NCBI GenBank assembly: GCA_016946835.1
Contig: JACVTC010000181.1
Coordinates: 165,001 to 229,000, forward strand
Reading direction: 5' to 3'
DNA: 64,000 bases
DNA from: Neocallimastix lanati (nom. inval.)
Lineage: Eukaryota; Neocallimastigomycota; Neocallimastigomycetes; Neocallimastigales; Neocallimastigaceae
Part shown: one piece after another, positions 10,336-21,047 of the stretch
Layout: each line of letters begins with the position of its first letter
Position numbering within the stretch: the first letter of the stretch is position 1
The notes under the pieces: model-generated
Told to the model about the DNA's origin: nothing
Seen by the model: the letters and a program-made list of their open reading frames with translations, nothing else
Database searches by the model: none
Position numbers and translations under genes: made by a program

Positions 10336-11634
10336 GGTGCCATGCCGAGGATTATTTTAAATAAAGATTCCATTGAAAATAATTTTAATGAAAATGAAAT
10401 AATTTTTGTTACAACTAATGATGACAGTAATAATACTGAAGTTGAAGAATTAAATAATAGTATTGCTATTAAAGAATATTTGAAAAAGAAAATAATTATT
10501 ATAGATAATATTAAATATTTTAAAGACGGAGAAAATATTCGTAAATTTGTCGAAAACAAAGAAGAGAAAATAGAACTATTATTAGCTGCGCATAGTGTTG
10601 GACATGAAGGCTATTATAAAACATACGATAGACTTAAAAGGAAATATTATTGGGAAAACATGTCCAAAGATGTAGAATTACTTGTTAAAACTTGCCATGA
10701 TTGTCAAATGAACAGACCACAACCAATTAATAGAGTTACTGAATCATTTGCTACTAAACCAGGTTTACCCTTTACTCGAGTTGGTTTAGACATTATAGGA
10801 CCCTTACCTATCACTAAATCAAATAATAAATACATAATTGTTTTAGTTGATTATTTTACAAAATGGGTAGAAGCCGAACCATTTCCTACAATTGAATCTA
10901 AAGACGTTATTAAGTTTCTTACTAATGTATTTTCTCGACATGGCATTCCTGAAATTTTAATCACTGATAATGGTCCGCAATTTACTTCCAATGCTACAAA
11001 AGGATTTTTAGATTTATATAATGTTTATGTTCATTACATCAGTACTTACCATCCTGAAAGTAATGGCCAAGTTGAAAATAGAAATAGAGAAATTATAAAA
11101 TATATTAGACTACTTGGAGGAACAGAAAAGAATTGGGATGAAATTCTTCCAGTTGCTTTATGGGCCTTAAGAACTTGCAAAAGTGAAGTTACAAAATTTT
11201 CTAGTTTTGAACTCTTATATGGTAGAACTGATCTACAACCATTCGAATTAACAATTGCATATAATGATAGAAATATAAATGAAACCTTTGATGAATATTT
11301 AATTAGAAAATTTACAACTCATCATAAATGGATTATGGAAGCCACTGCTAATATTGATAATGCTAATAAATTATGGGAAAATAGAAGAAAACAACAAAAA
11401 TCTATGAATACTGTTTTTGAACCAGGGGACTTAGTTTTAGTTAGAAATTTCTCAAGAAGAAAATTAGACCCCTTTTACACTGGTCCTTTTAGAATTGTTC
11501 AAATGAATTATAATACCGCTTGTATTTGTGATATTTACACTGGTGAAATAGCTGACAGAAATGTACACCAGAAAAATCTTGTTCATTATTATACTTGGTA
11601 TAATCAGACTTCAGGGGACGAAGTCTCATCTTAA
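10279..11634 (+). CDS. E1 integrase
   Basis: Inserts element DNA into the genome. After about 90 low-complexity residues come the HHCC zinc-binding domain ('HSVGHEGYYKTYDRLKRKYYW' region, then 'CHDCQ', about residues 105-148), the DDE core with 'VGLDIIGPL', 'LVDYFTKWVEAEPF', 'TDNGPQF' and 'HPESNGQVENRNREI' (about residues 165-285), and a C-terminal SH3-like part with 'FEPGDLVLVRNFSRR' and 'YTGPFRIVQ'. The first 20 residues belong to the GC-richer block and may not be native integrase; the start at 10279 is therefore uncertain. Confidence 0.93.
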   Translation: MNITCGLMISQDRNLIRLFGAMPRIILNKDSIENNFNENEIIFVTTNDDSNNTEVEELNNSIAIKEYLKKKIIIIDNIKYFKDGENIRKFVENKEEKIELLLAAHSVGHEGYYKTYDRLKRKYYWENMSKDVELLVKTCHDCQMNRPQPINRVTESFATKPGLPFTRVGLDIIGPLPITKSNNKYIIVLVDYFTKWVEAEPFPTIESKDVIKFLTNVFSRHGIPEILITDNGPQFTSNATKGFLDLYNVYVHYISTYHPESNGQVENRNREIIKYIRLLGGTEKNWDEILPVALWALRTCKSEVTKFSSFELLYGRTDLQPFELTIAYNDRNINETFDEYLIRKFTTHHKWIMEATANIDNANKLWENRRKQQKSMNTVFEPGDLVLVRNFSRRKLDPFYTGPFRIVQMNYNTACICDIYTGEIADRNVHQKNLVHYYTWYNQTSGDEVSS

Positions 11635-11646
11635 GCGGGGAGATTA
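11615..11646 (+). promoter_or_regulatory. E1 polypurine-tract region
   Basis: The stretch 'ttcaggggacgaagtct' followed by 'agcggggagattatga' directly precedes the 3' LTR. Nearly the same sequence precedes the 3' LTRs of E2 (14506-14542) and E3 (21647-21676). Confidence 0.65.
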
Positions 11647-13012
11647 TGATACGGGGTGTCACTAAATACCTTGTATTTCCTATTAAATACTCTTAATAAA
11701 AATAAAATAAAATTATTATTAAATATTCTTATTAAAATCTTTTATTAATATCAAATATAATAAAAATTATTATTAAATATTCATATAAAATTCTTTTATT
11801 AATATTAAATATAATAAAAATTATTATTAAATATTCTTATAAAATTCTTTTATTAATATTAAATATAATAAAAATTATTATTAAATATTCTTATAAATTT
11901 CTTTTATTAATATTAAATATAATAAAAATTATTATTAAATATTCTTATAAAATTCTTTTATTAATATTAAATATAATAAAAATTATTATTAAATATTCTT
12001 ATAAATTTCTTTTATTAATATTAAATATAATAAAAATTATTATTAAATATTCTTATTAAATTCTTTTATTAATATTAAATATAATAAAAATTATTATTAA
12101 ATATTCTTATTAAAATCTTTTATAATAAAAATTATTATTAAATATTCTTATTAAAATCTTTTATAATAAAAATTATTATTAAATATTCTTATAAAATTCT
12201 TTTATTAATATTAAATATAATAAAAATTATTATTAAATATTCTTATTAAAATCTTTTATTAATATCAAATCTAATAAAAATAATTATTAAATATTTTATT
12301 AATATTAAATATAATAAAAATTATTACTAAATATTCTTATTAAAAATTATATAATATTTAAATCATTACTAATTCTTATTTTTATATTAAGAATAATAAA
12401 AACCTATTTCAATAAATATTTGATGTAAAATACAGAATTATAAGTTTCTGTATAATATTTTCTAAAACCTTTGAAATAAACTAAAAATAAAACAAAAATT
12501 AAAAATAAATTAAATCTTTATTAAAATAAAAATGAACTAAAATACAGAAGAATTCCAATAATAAAAATGATCTAAAATACAGAAAATATCAATTCTGTAT
12601 AATTCTCTCTCTGAATAACAATATCAAGAAGAAGCTACCGCCCGGAATGCCCTTCGTGATACAAGCTCCAAATTAATTTTTTATATTTTAATTTAATAAA
12701 TGTTATTTTTTTTTTAAAAAAAATAATTTAAAATAATAGTTAAAAATTAAAATAAAATAGTTATAATAGTTTTTTTTTTATAAAGAATATATTAATAATA
12801 AATAAAATGTATTAAAATAAAAGTATAAAAAGAAGAATAAATTTCTTTCTTTTTAATACTGGGAACAAATAATTTTAATTTTAAATTTAAATAAAGAATA
12901 TTTTAAAATTTAATTTTTTTTTCTTGTTTCCAAACTTATTTTTATAGTTATGTGTTAATATTTATTTTTTTTTGTTTTGAATATCTTAGTGTTTCAACCC
13001 CAGCCCGTATCA
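11647..13012 (+). repeat. E1 3' LTR
   Basis: A 1366-bp LTR matching 1321-2549 closely, longer mainly because the minisatellite has about 12-13 units (11700-12340). It ends GTATCA. Four bases (attg) separate it from the 5' LTR of E2. Confidence 0.92.
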
Positions 13013-13016
13013 ATTG

Positions 13017-13484
13017 TGATACAGGATGAATAAATAAATATAAAAATTAATAAATTTAGAAAAATAATAAAATAAAATTTAATTAAAGTTAAAATAAAAA
13101 TTATATAGTTTAAAATAATAATAAACAATAAAAAGAAAATAAAAAGAAATAAAAAGAGGAATTATGAAGAAGAAAGAAAAAAAAATTTTAGAGATAGAGA
13201 AAATAAAAATAATTAAAAGGTCTTAGAGAGAAGCCTTAATTGAGATTTTTAGTTAGTAATAATTAGTAAAATAAAATAATAAAAGTAATGTTAAAAATGT
13301 AATTAATGTAAATTTTAAATAATTATAAATAAAGTATTAAATATATAATAATGAAATATTTAAGTTTTATTTAATATAATTATTGTGTTAAAATTATTAA
13401 TTGTTTTATTAGAATATATTAATTTTCCTCAAATAAAATATTGCAAGTCCCATAAAAGTATACGATTATAAAAATATCGTACCA
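13017..13484 (+). repeat. E2 5' LTR
   Basis: 468 bp starting TGATAC and ending in CA just before the primer site; matches 14543-15016 apart from a handful of differences. Confidence 0.9.
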
Positions 13485-13488
13485 AAAA

Positions 13489-13506
13489 TGGTGGAGAATC
13501 CGGGCG
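13489..13506 (+). promoter_or_regulatory. E2 primer-binding site
   Basis: The same 18 bp as E1 (tggtggagaatccgggcg), starting 4 bp past the LTR end. An A-tract of about 25 bp follows near 13582. Confidence 0.8.
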
Positions 13507-13573
13507 TTGCAATATTTGAAATTAATATGAAAATAATAATAATAATTAATAATTTTTAAAAATAAATTTTATA

Positions 13574-13606
<33 letters not shown>

Positions 13607-13960
13607 TATTAATTCTTATTATTTGTAATAAAATAAATAATAATATTTGATATATTATTATAAAAGGCATATTAATATAAAATTATATTTTAATAGTATT
13701 TTTAATATAAAAAAAATAGTATAATTGATTAAACGAATTAATAAGAGAATATAAATCTTTGAGATAATTATCAATTATTATTAGTTTATAAGAGGGAGAT
13801 AAATAATAATATTGATGAATTATGATAAGATTGTATATTAATTATATAATTGTATTAATCAGTTTCTATTATCTTTATTATAAAAAAAAATTTATTAACT
13901 ATATTTTATTAATTAAATGCGCCTTTAGTAAATAAATAAGAAAGTAAATACTAAGCCAAA

Positions 13961-14368
13961 ATGAATTCTAAATCAAATATTTTAGAAGATATTATTGGAT
14001 ATAAAAAAATTAACGGAATAATGAATAATATTATTAAAGGAATTGATGACATTTCAAGAGAAATAATAATGAAAAACGCGTTCTTGGAATATAAGAATAT
14101 TTATAAAATTTTAAATAAAAAAATAAATTTTAAACTTGAGGAGAAATTAAAAATTGTTGAAGTAAGAGAAATAAAATTGGAAAAGAAACCAATTAAAAAT
14201 ATTAGTAAAAAAGTAAGAAAAGAAAAAAGAAAAGTAAAAAGGGAAAATGATAAATGCATAAATATCATTATTAAAATATTAATTATTAAAATTAGTAATA
14301 ACAGGAAAGACACGAAAACAGTTGAACGTAATTACAAAAAAAAAATAATTGCAATTCAAAATTTATAA
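13961..14368 (+). CDS. E2 internal Lys-rich ORF, unknown function
   Basis: A 135-codon open frame, the only one of note in E2. The product is basic, with Ile/Lys-rich helices and a 'KKVRKEKRKVKREND' cluster near residues 85-99. It has no zinc knuckle, protease or polymerase motif and resembles nothing I recognise. It could be a Gag-like RNA-binding remnant or a chance frame in AT-rich sequence; position in the middle of the internal region slightly favours the former. Confidence 0.4.
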   Translation: MNSKSNILEDIIGYKKINGIMNNIIKGIDDISREIIMKNAFLEYKNIYKILNKKINFKLEEKLKIVEVREIKLEKKPIKNISKKVRKEKRKVKRENDKCINIIIKILIIKISNNRKDTKTVERNYKKKIIAIQNL

Positions 14369-14542
14369 TTTCAAAATTTTACATTTTAAAATTTAACATT
14401 TCAAAATTCAAAATTTCAAAATTTCAAAAATTCATGTTAATAAATAAATGAATAAAAATAAATAATTAAATAAAAAATAAATAATTAAAATGTTTTTTCC
14501 AGAGCCTTCAGGGGACGAAGTCTAATTTCAGCAGGGTGGTCT

Positions 14543-15016
14543 TGATACGGGATGAATAAATAAATATAAAAATTAATAAATTTAGAAAAATAATAAAATA
14601 AAATTTAATTAAAGTTAAAATAAAAATTATATAGTTTAAAATAATAATAAACAATAAAAAAAAATTAAAAAGAAATAAATTAAAAGAGGAATTATGAAGA
14701 GGAAAGAAAAAAAAATATTTTAGAGATAGAGAAAATAAAAATAATTAAAAGATCTTAGAGAGAGGCCTTAATTGAGATTTTTAGTTAGTAATAATTAGTA
14801 AAATAAAATAATAAAAGTAATGTTAAAAATGTAATTAATGTAAAATTTAAATAATTATAAATAAAGTATTAAATAAATAATAATAAAATATTTAAATTTT
14901 ATTTAATATAATTATTGTGTTAAAATTATTAATTGTTTTATTAGAATATATTAATTTTCCTCAAATAAAATATTGCAAGTCCCATAAAAGTATACGATTA
15001 TAAAAATATCGTATCA
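14543..15016 (+). repeat. E2 3' LTR
   Basis: 474 bp, near-identical to 13017-13484, preceded by the polypurine region with 'gggacgaagtctaatttca' and followed by the attg duplication. Confidence 0.9.
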
Positions 15017-15020
15017 ATTG

Positions 15021-16063
15021 TGATGAAGAATAAAATTATAAAATCTAATATTATAATAAAATTTATTTAAAAATTAAATTTTAACCTTAATAAGATTAAA
15101 TTATCTGAATCTTAAATAATTCTGCTTTAATAAAATTAAAATTAAAAATCAATCATGATCTTCTAGAAAAATTGTGTTTCTAGGAAAAAAAAATATATTA
15201 CAATAACTTTAAAAGATAACTTTTAATAATCTTGTTTTTATCAACGATATAATTTCTTTATTTTCTTTATTGTTATTCTTTTATTTCTTTATTATTCCTT
15301 TATTTCTATAATAAAATATAATTATTCTTTATTTCTTTTAATATAATATATTTATTCTTTTATTTCTTTTCTTACTAAAATTATAAATACCTTAAATTCG
15401 TGTAAAAATATAAATACTTGTAAATATTTCTTTTAATTATTCTTCGTTGTTATTAAATAAATAAATAATAAATAATAACCAAAATAAATAAATAAAATAA
15501 ATTAGATAATTATTTAATAAAAATTAATAAAGATAAATAATAATTATTTTACATTATAATTAAATAAAAAAAAATAAAATGAAATAGTTTAATAAAATTA
15601 TAGATTTTAGCTATAATTTAGAATAGTTTAGTAATATTAGAATAGATTAATAGTAAAAATAATTTATTCTTTAAAATTATTATAATAAATAATTAATAAT
15701 TAATAAAAACTTATTTTATATAAAATTATTATAAATAAAGTTAATAATAAAAATCTAATAGCAAAAATTTAATAAAATATGAAAATTGATAATTCATTTA
15801 GTATATAATTAAATAATTATTAATTTAGTTAATAAAAATAATTTATAATTATTAGAATAGTTATTAAACTAGGAAATAATAATAAATAATAATAAATAAT
15901 AATAAAAAGTAATAAATAATAACGAATAATAATAAGTAATAATAAATAATTATAGATAAAAATTAATAAATAATAAGGTATAAAATAAAGGTATAAAAAT
16001 ATTTGATAAGCAATTACCACTTTTAGGATATTTCTAAATTAAGGTAATTGTTACATTTTATCA
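15021..16063 (+). repeat. Probable solo LTR of another family
   Basis: About 1043 bp starting TGATGA and ending TTATCA, flanked by attg on the left (15017-15020) and attgt on the right (16064-16068). It contains no reading frame of interest. No second copy lies in the window, so LTR identity rests on termini, flanking repeats and its exact fit in the chain. Confidence 0.5.
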
Positions 16064-16068
16064 ATTGT

Positions 16069-17009
16069 TGATATGGGGTGTCACTAAATACCTTGTATTT
16101 CCTATTAAATACTCTTAATAATAATAAAATAAAAACTATTATTAAATCTTATTATTAAAATCTTTTATTAATATCAAATATAATAAAAATTATTATTAAA
16201 TATTCTTATTAATTTCTTTTATTAATATCAAATATAATAAAAATTATTATTAAATATTCTTATAAATTTCTTTTATTAATATTAAATATAATAAATATTA
16301 TTATTAAATATTATTTTATTAATATCAAATATAATAAAAATTATTACTAAATATTTTTATTAAAAATGATATATAATTTAAATCATTACTAATTCTTATT
16401 TTTATATTAAGAATAATAAAAACCTATTTCAATAAATATTTGATATAAAATACAGAATTAAAAGTTTCTGTATAATATTTTCTAAACCTTTGAAATAAAC
16501 TAAAAATAAAACAAAAATCAAAAATAAATTAAATCTTTATTAAAATAAAAATGAACTAAAATACAGAAGAATTTCAATAATAGAAATGATCTAAAATACA
16601 GAAAATATCAATTCTGTATAATTCTCTCTCTGAAAACAATATCAAGAAGAAGCTACCGCCCGGAATGCCCTTCGTGATACAATCTCTAAATTAATTTTAT
16701 ATTTTAATTTAATAAATATTATTTTTTATTAAAATAATTTAAAATAATAGTTAAAAATTAAAATAAAATAATAGTTTTTTTATATAAAGAATATATTAAT
16801 TATTAATAAAATGTATTAAAATAAAAATATAAAAAGAAGAATAAATTTCTTTCTTTTTAATACTTGGAACAAATAATTTTAATTTTAATTTTAAATAAAA
16901 GAATATTTTAAAAATTAACTTTTTTTTTTGTTTCCAAATTCATTTTTGTGTGTTAATATTTATTTTTTTTGTTTTGAATATCTTAGTGTTTCAACCCCAG
17001 CCCGTATCA
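16069..17009 (+). repeat. Solo E1-type LTR with target duplication
   Basis: A 941-bp copy of the E1 LTR with only about 4-5 minisatellite units. It is flanked by ttgt on both sides (16065-16068 and 17010-17013), the mark of an insertion later reduced to one LTR by LTR-LTR recombination. Confidence 0.88.
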
Positions 17010-17013
17010 TTGT

Positions 17014-17064
17014 TGATACGGGGTGTCATTAAATACCTTATATTTCCTATTAAATACTCTTAAT
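17014..17064 (+). repeat. 5' fragment of an E1-type LTR
   Basis: The first 51 bp of the E1 LTR (TGATACGGGGTGTC...), cut off where the unrelated LTR at 17065 begins. Confidence 0.8.
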
Positions 17065-17544
17065 TGTTAAGATTTTGATATATTTTATGTTTTAAATTTA
17101 AATAAAATAATATGTTTTATTAAAAATTTACTAAGTCAATATGTCTATATAGTAATAAGCTATATAGATATATAATAATAATAATAAATATTTAAATGGT
17201 TTAGTTTAATAAAAATTTATTTATAATAAACTTTGATAATTAGAATTATTAAATTATTTTGATTTTAAAATTATTTTATTTAATAATGAAATATATATAA
17301 TATATTACTATTAAGGTAAATTTACAATAACCTTACAAAGAACATAAAAGAGTGATTTTTACATCTTTCTTTTATACTTTGTAAGTTACATAATAATAAT
17401 ATTTAATTATAAGATATTAATAATATAGTAATATAAATATTAATAAAATATAAAGATAAATTTAATTATTTAATTAATTTGAATAATTGAAATTAATATA
17501 GATATGTTGTAAATATTTATAAACATAATATAAATGAATGTGAG

Positions 17545-17573
17545 GCATTTCGACATAATTTATGTATAATCAT
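17545..17573 (+). repeat. MULE left terminal inverted repeat
   Basis: 29 bp beginning gcatttcgacataatttatg, the exact reverse complement of 20762-20790. Confidence 0.92.
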
Positions 17574-17919
17574 CATAAATTTTTGTACAATGTGTATAAT
17601 ATATGTAATACGCCACTATTTTCAACGTATATTTTTATTTATAGTATTTTAACATTAAAAAATAAAATAAAAACTAAAAAAAGAATAAATAAAAAAATAA
17701 ATATGTTTTCTGTTAAGAATTTTATTTTGTTTTTATTTTATTTTTATTTTATTTTATTATTATATTTTATTTCATTATTATATTTTATTATTAAATATTT
17801 TAATAATAAAACCTTTCCATTTTATTTTATTTAAATAAAATAAATAAAATTTAATATTTTATTATTAAATTATTTAAATAATAGAATAAAACTTATTATA
17901 ATATTAAATATTTATTATT

Positions 17920-18027
17920 AATAAAATTAAAATATTGATATTGATAATAATAAAATATTTTGATATTGATATTAATAAAATATTTTGATATTGATATTAA
18001 TAAAATATATTGATGTTGATATTAATA
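17920..18027. repeat. Short tandem repeat inside MULE
   Basis: About four copies of a unit near 26 bp built on 'aaaatattttgatattgat'. It lies between the left terminus and the transposase 3' end. Confidence 0.7.
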
Positions 18028-18068
18028 ATTTAAACTATATATATTCTAGTTAATTATTATTTATAAAT

Positions 18069-19474
18069 TTAGAGCGTGTTTAATTCTAATAAACATTTAT
18101 ACCATAAATCAATGATATCATTTTTATTACATTTTTTATCAATTAATTCGGATTCCTTTTTTTTGTATTTTTTAATTAAATCATTGATTTCATCAGTTTT
18201 TGTTACTATTCTTTTTTTATCCAAACCCCTTCAATTTTCCTTTTGTAATTATTGTAAGATAAAGATTCTTCTCTTTTTAAATGATAAATCAATTCATAGA
18301 AAGAAGGTTTTTTGCAAAACAATTTTTTTAAGTAATTGTTAAAAGATTCTGAAGCATTATTTGTTATGTGGTTTATATCGTTATAATAATTCCAATATTG
18401 AATATCATATTTATATAAATAAGTCTTATTAAAATATTCCAAAAAATTTAAAAAATTGAAATAATTATATATTTGACATATAATTTTAATATAATTATAA
18501 ATATCAAATATATATTCAGGATTTATAAAAGGAAAATTTGTAATAGCATCATAAAACAAATAAATTTTATTATTATTTTCAACTTCATTATAACATAATT
18601 TATTTTTTTGAACTTCTAACGATCTTTTATAATGCCATACACAATATTTAATAGTAATATTATGAAATATTTAATGGCAGCATTGGATATACCTTTTTCA
18701 AAATCACAATGCAAAATTTTTGGTGTAACTATAATATTATTATTATATTTGCTTGCATTCTTTTTTAATTCTTCAAATAACAATTCATAGGTTGCTTGTT
18801 CTTTATTAATATAGATGATGTAGTGTAAAAACTATTTATTTCTGGAGCATATACTCTTATTATAAACACTTGATAACTAAATATTGGTGCAATATAAAAT
18901 GTACCGTCAGCAAACATATTTTCGTTGTATTTAATAAGCAATTCTGTTTGGAGTGGGGAATGATGATTGAAAAATTATAATATTAGAATTTTTGTATATC
19001 ATGAAATTTTCATCTCTTTCGTTTATATAATATTCAGATTCATCTGGAATTTCATTAAATTTTGATATATCAGGAGGTAGTTGTTTTTTTATATATCTTG
19101 ATATTTGAGATTTAATTGAACTATATTCAGGGCATATCAATCCAATTTCTTCAGATATTTCATTATATATATGTTTTGGATTTATATCAAATGGGATTGA
19201 GGTTTTTCTAATTTCATTTTTCATTTTATGTTTTACTATTGATACAGATGCATCATATTCTTTTCCTGGATGAGTATGTTTGTTTTCATATTTTATTACA
19301 TTATTATTATCATTTAGAATAATAAGATTTACATTTTTTAACTGTTTTATATTCAGTACATTTGAATACTTTTGTATTATTCGTTATATACCATAAATTA
19401 AATTTATATTTTCTGTTTACAATGATTTGGTTTTTTTCTTTATTAGTTTCACTTATTTCTAATTTATCGTCCAT
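18069..19474 (-). pseudogene. MULE transposase with N-terminal FLYWCH-like zinc finger, frameshifted
   Basis: Cuts and pastes the element. Translation begins at 19474 (MDDKLEISETNKEK). 'KYKFNLWYI...FKC' and, after a frame change near 19340, 'KYENKHTHP' fit a FLYWCH finger (W, C, H, H). The core follows: 'FADGTFYIAPIFSYQ' near 18905 holds the first catalytic Asp, 'ILHCDFEKGISNAAIKYF' near 18705 the second, 'KYCVWHYKRSLE' near 18635 is the conserved C/H motif, and 'NNASESFNNYLKK' near 18345 holds the Glu. The tail ends at 18069 (ELNTL). These pieces lie in different frames, requiring about five frame changes over 468 codons, so no full protein is made. Domain order and residues make the family call firm. 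Confidence 0.85.
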
Positions 19475-19599
19475 TTATTATAAATATTTTAAATTAAAAG
19501 TTTTATTTTTTATTTTTTAATTTTTTTTGTTTTAATCTATTTTTTTAATCATATATTTTACTTTATTCTTTTTTTTAATTTATTATTTTACTTTATTTA

Positions 19600-20680
19600 T
19601 TTTTTTTATTTTTTATTTTTTTTTATTTTATTTTCTTTTATTTTATTTTCTTTTTATTTTTTATTTTTTATTTATTTTTTATTTATTTTTCTTCATTTTT
19701 TTTTTATTTTTTATTTTACTTTATTTTTTATTTTATTTTATTATTTTTTATTTTACTTTATTAATTATTTTTTTATTTATTATTTATTTTTTTTTATTTT
19801 TTATTTATTTTTTTTTATTTATTTATTTATTTTTTATTTTTTATTTCACTTTATTATTTATTTTTTTATGTTTTATATTTTACTCTATTATTTTTTTTTA
19901 TATTTTATTTTATATTATTTATTTTTTATTTATTTTTTATTTATTTTTTATTTATTTTTTATTTATTTTTCTTCATTTTTTTTTTATTTTTTATTTTACT
20001 TTATTTTTTATTTTATTTTATTATTTTTTATTTTACTTTATTAATTATTTTTTTATTTATTATTTATTTTTTTTTATTTTTTATTTATTTTTTTTTATTT
20101 ATTTATTTATTTTTTATTTTTTATTTCACTTTATTATTTATTTTTTTATGTTTTATATTTTACTCTATTATTTTTTTTTATATTTTATTTTATATTATTT
20201 ATTTTTTATTTATTTTTTATTTATTTTTTATTTATTTTTTATTTATTTTTCTTCATTTTTTTTTTATTTTTTATTTTACTTTATTTTTTATTTTATTTTA
20301 TTATTTTTTATTTTACTTTATTAATTATTTTTTTATTTATTATTTATTTTTTTTTATTTTTTATTTATTTTTTTTTATTTATTTATTTATTTTTTATTTT
20401 TTATTTCACTTTATTATTTATTTTTTTATGTTTTATATTTTACTCTATTATTTTTTTTTATATTTTATTTTATATTATTTATTTTTTATTTATTTTTTAT
20501 TTATTTTTTATTTATTTTTTATTTATTTATTTTTTTTTTATTTTACTTTATTTTTTTTATTTTATTTTTTATTTCACTTTATTATTAATTTTTTTATGTT
20601 TCATATTTTACTTTATTATTTATTTTTTTTATTTTTTATTTTATTACTTTATTATTTATTTTTTTTACTGTAAATGTTAT
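19600..20680. repeat. T-rich 280-bp satellite, three near-identical copies
   Basis: The marker 'cttcattttt' occurs at 19691, 19971 and 20251, exactly 280 bp apart, and the intervening T/A sequence repeats base for base as far as I can compare it. A degenerate partial copy follows to about 20680. It occupies the region upstream of the transposase start, where its promoter would be. Open frames here are low-complexity artefacts. Confidence 0.9.
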
Positions 20681-20761
20681 TAAAATTAAAAAAAAAAAAA
20701 AAAAAAATTAACCATATTCTATTCATTTATTTTTATAAGCCACATTGTAATACATGAATAA

Positions 20762-20790
20762 ATGATTATACATAAATTATGTCGAAATGC
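20762..20790 (-). repeat. MULE right terminal inverted repeat
   Basis: Exact 29-bp reverse complement of the left terminus. Confidence 0.92.
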
Positions 20791-21047
20791 AATACTCCCA
20801 ATATAAATATAATACACGTGACGTCAAATGTATCATTGAAATTAATTATTAATATAAACCTTATTTATTAATATTCTTTGAATTATTAGGTCTAAGATAA
20901 CCCTTTAAATATTAAACAAGAATTTATATTAATTATTAATTATATAATTATATATTATTTATTATTTATAATTAAATAAATAATATTTTTAATTATTGAA
21001 ATGTAAATAACTGAAATTGAGATTTTAATTCAGTTATAATTTCAACA

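Larger units (their letters stand above)
1321..13012 (+). mobile_element. Ty3-type LTR retrotransposon E1, both LTRs present
   Basis: An 11.7-kb element in the order 5' LTR, primer site, long leader, gag, protease, reverse transcriptase-RNase H, integrase, polypurine tract, 3' LTR. Both LTRs begin TGATAC and end GTATCA and are nearly identical outside an internal minisatellite, so the insertion is young. The coding part is carried by five long open stretches with roughly four interruptions; whether all are damage or some reflect the family's normal expression is not decided here. Odd features are two long Asn-rich linkers inside pol and a GC-richer 350-bp block between RNase H and integrase. 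The 5-bp flanks (catat and attgt) do not match, so no target duplication is seen. No chromodomain was seen. Confidence 0.9.
13017..15016 (+). mobile_element. E2, 2.0-kb non-autonomous LTR element (TRIM/LARD-like)
   Basis: Two near-identical LTRs of about 470 bp (13017-13484 and 14543-15016, TGATAC ... CA) enclose about 1.06 kb with a primer site identical to that of E1 and an E1-like polypurine region, but no protease, reverse transcriptase or integrase. It is flanked by a 4-bp direct repeat attg (13013-13016 and 15017-15020), a good target duplication. Close LTR similarity points to a recent insertion. Sharing primer site and polypurine tract suggests it is mobilised by E1-type enzymes. It looks structurally whole for a non-autonomous element. 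Confidence 0.88.
17536..20799 (-). mobile_element. MULE (Mutator-like) DNA transposon, 3.26 kb
   Basis: Perfect 29-bp terminal inverted repeats at 17545-17573 and 20762-20790, with about nine less-matching bases outside each. The outer boundaries are set by a 9-bp direct repeat aatataaat (17527-17535 and 20800-20808), the duplication length expected of Mutator-like elements. The other LTR copy at 27.66 kb gives an approximate empty site. It carries a frameshifted transposase on the minus strand (18069-19474) and a T-rich satellite at 19600-20680. Perfect termini suggest modest age although the transposase is dead. Confidence 0.88.
17065..21047 (+). repeat. LTR (family 5) interrupted by a MULE
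   Basis: Two parts, 17065-17535 and 20809-21047, form one sequence starting TGTTA and ending TCAACA. Its relative lies uninterrupted at 27269-27901: shared landmarks are 'aatataagatattaataata'-type sequence left of the MULE and 'cgtgacgtca' and 'attattaggtctaagataa' right of it. The intervening 17536-20799 is the DNA transposon. Confidence 0.7.

Noticed and set aside
17562-17834. 90-codon frame in the left part of the MULE
   Set aside because: Overlaps the inverted terminus and is mostly Phe/Tyr/Leu low complexity; not transposase-like.
20428-20673. 81-codon Phe/Leu/Tyr-rich frame
   Set aside because: Lies in the T-rich satellite and only reflects TTT/TTA runs.
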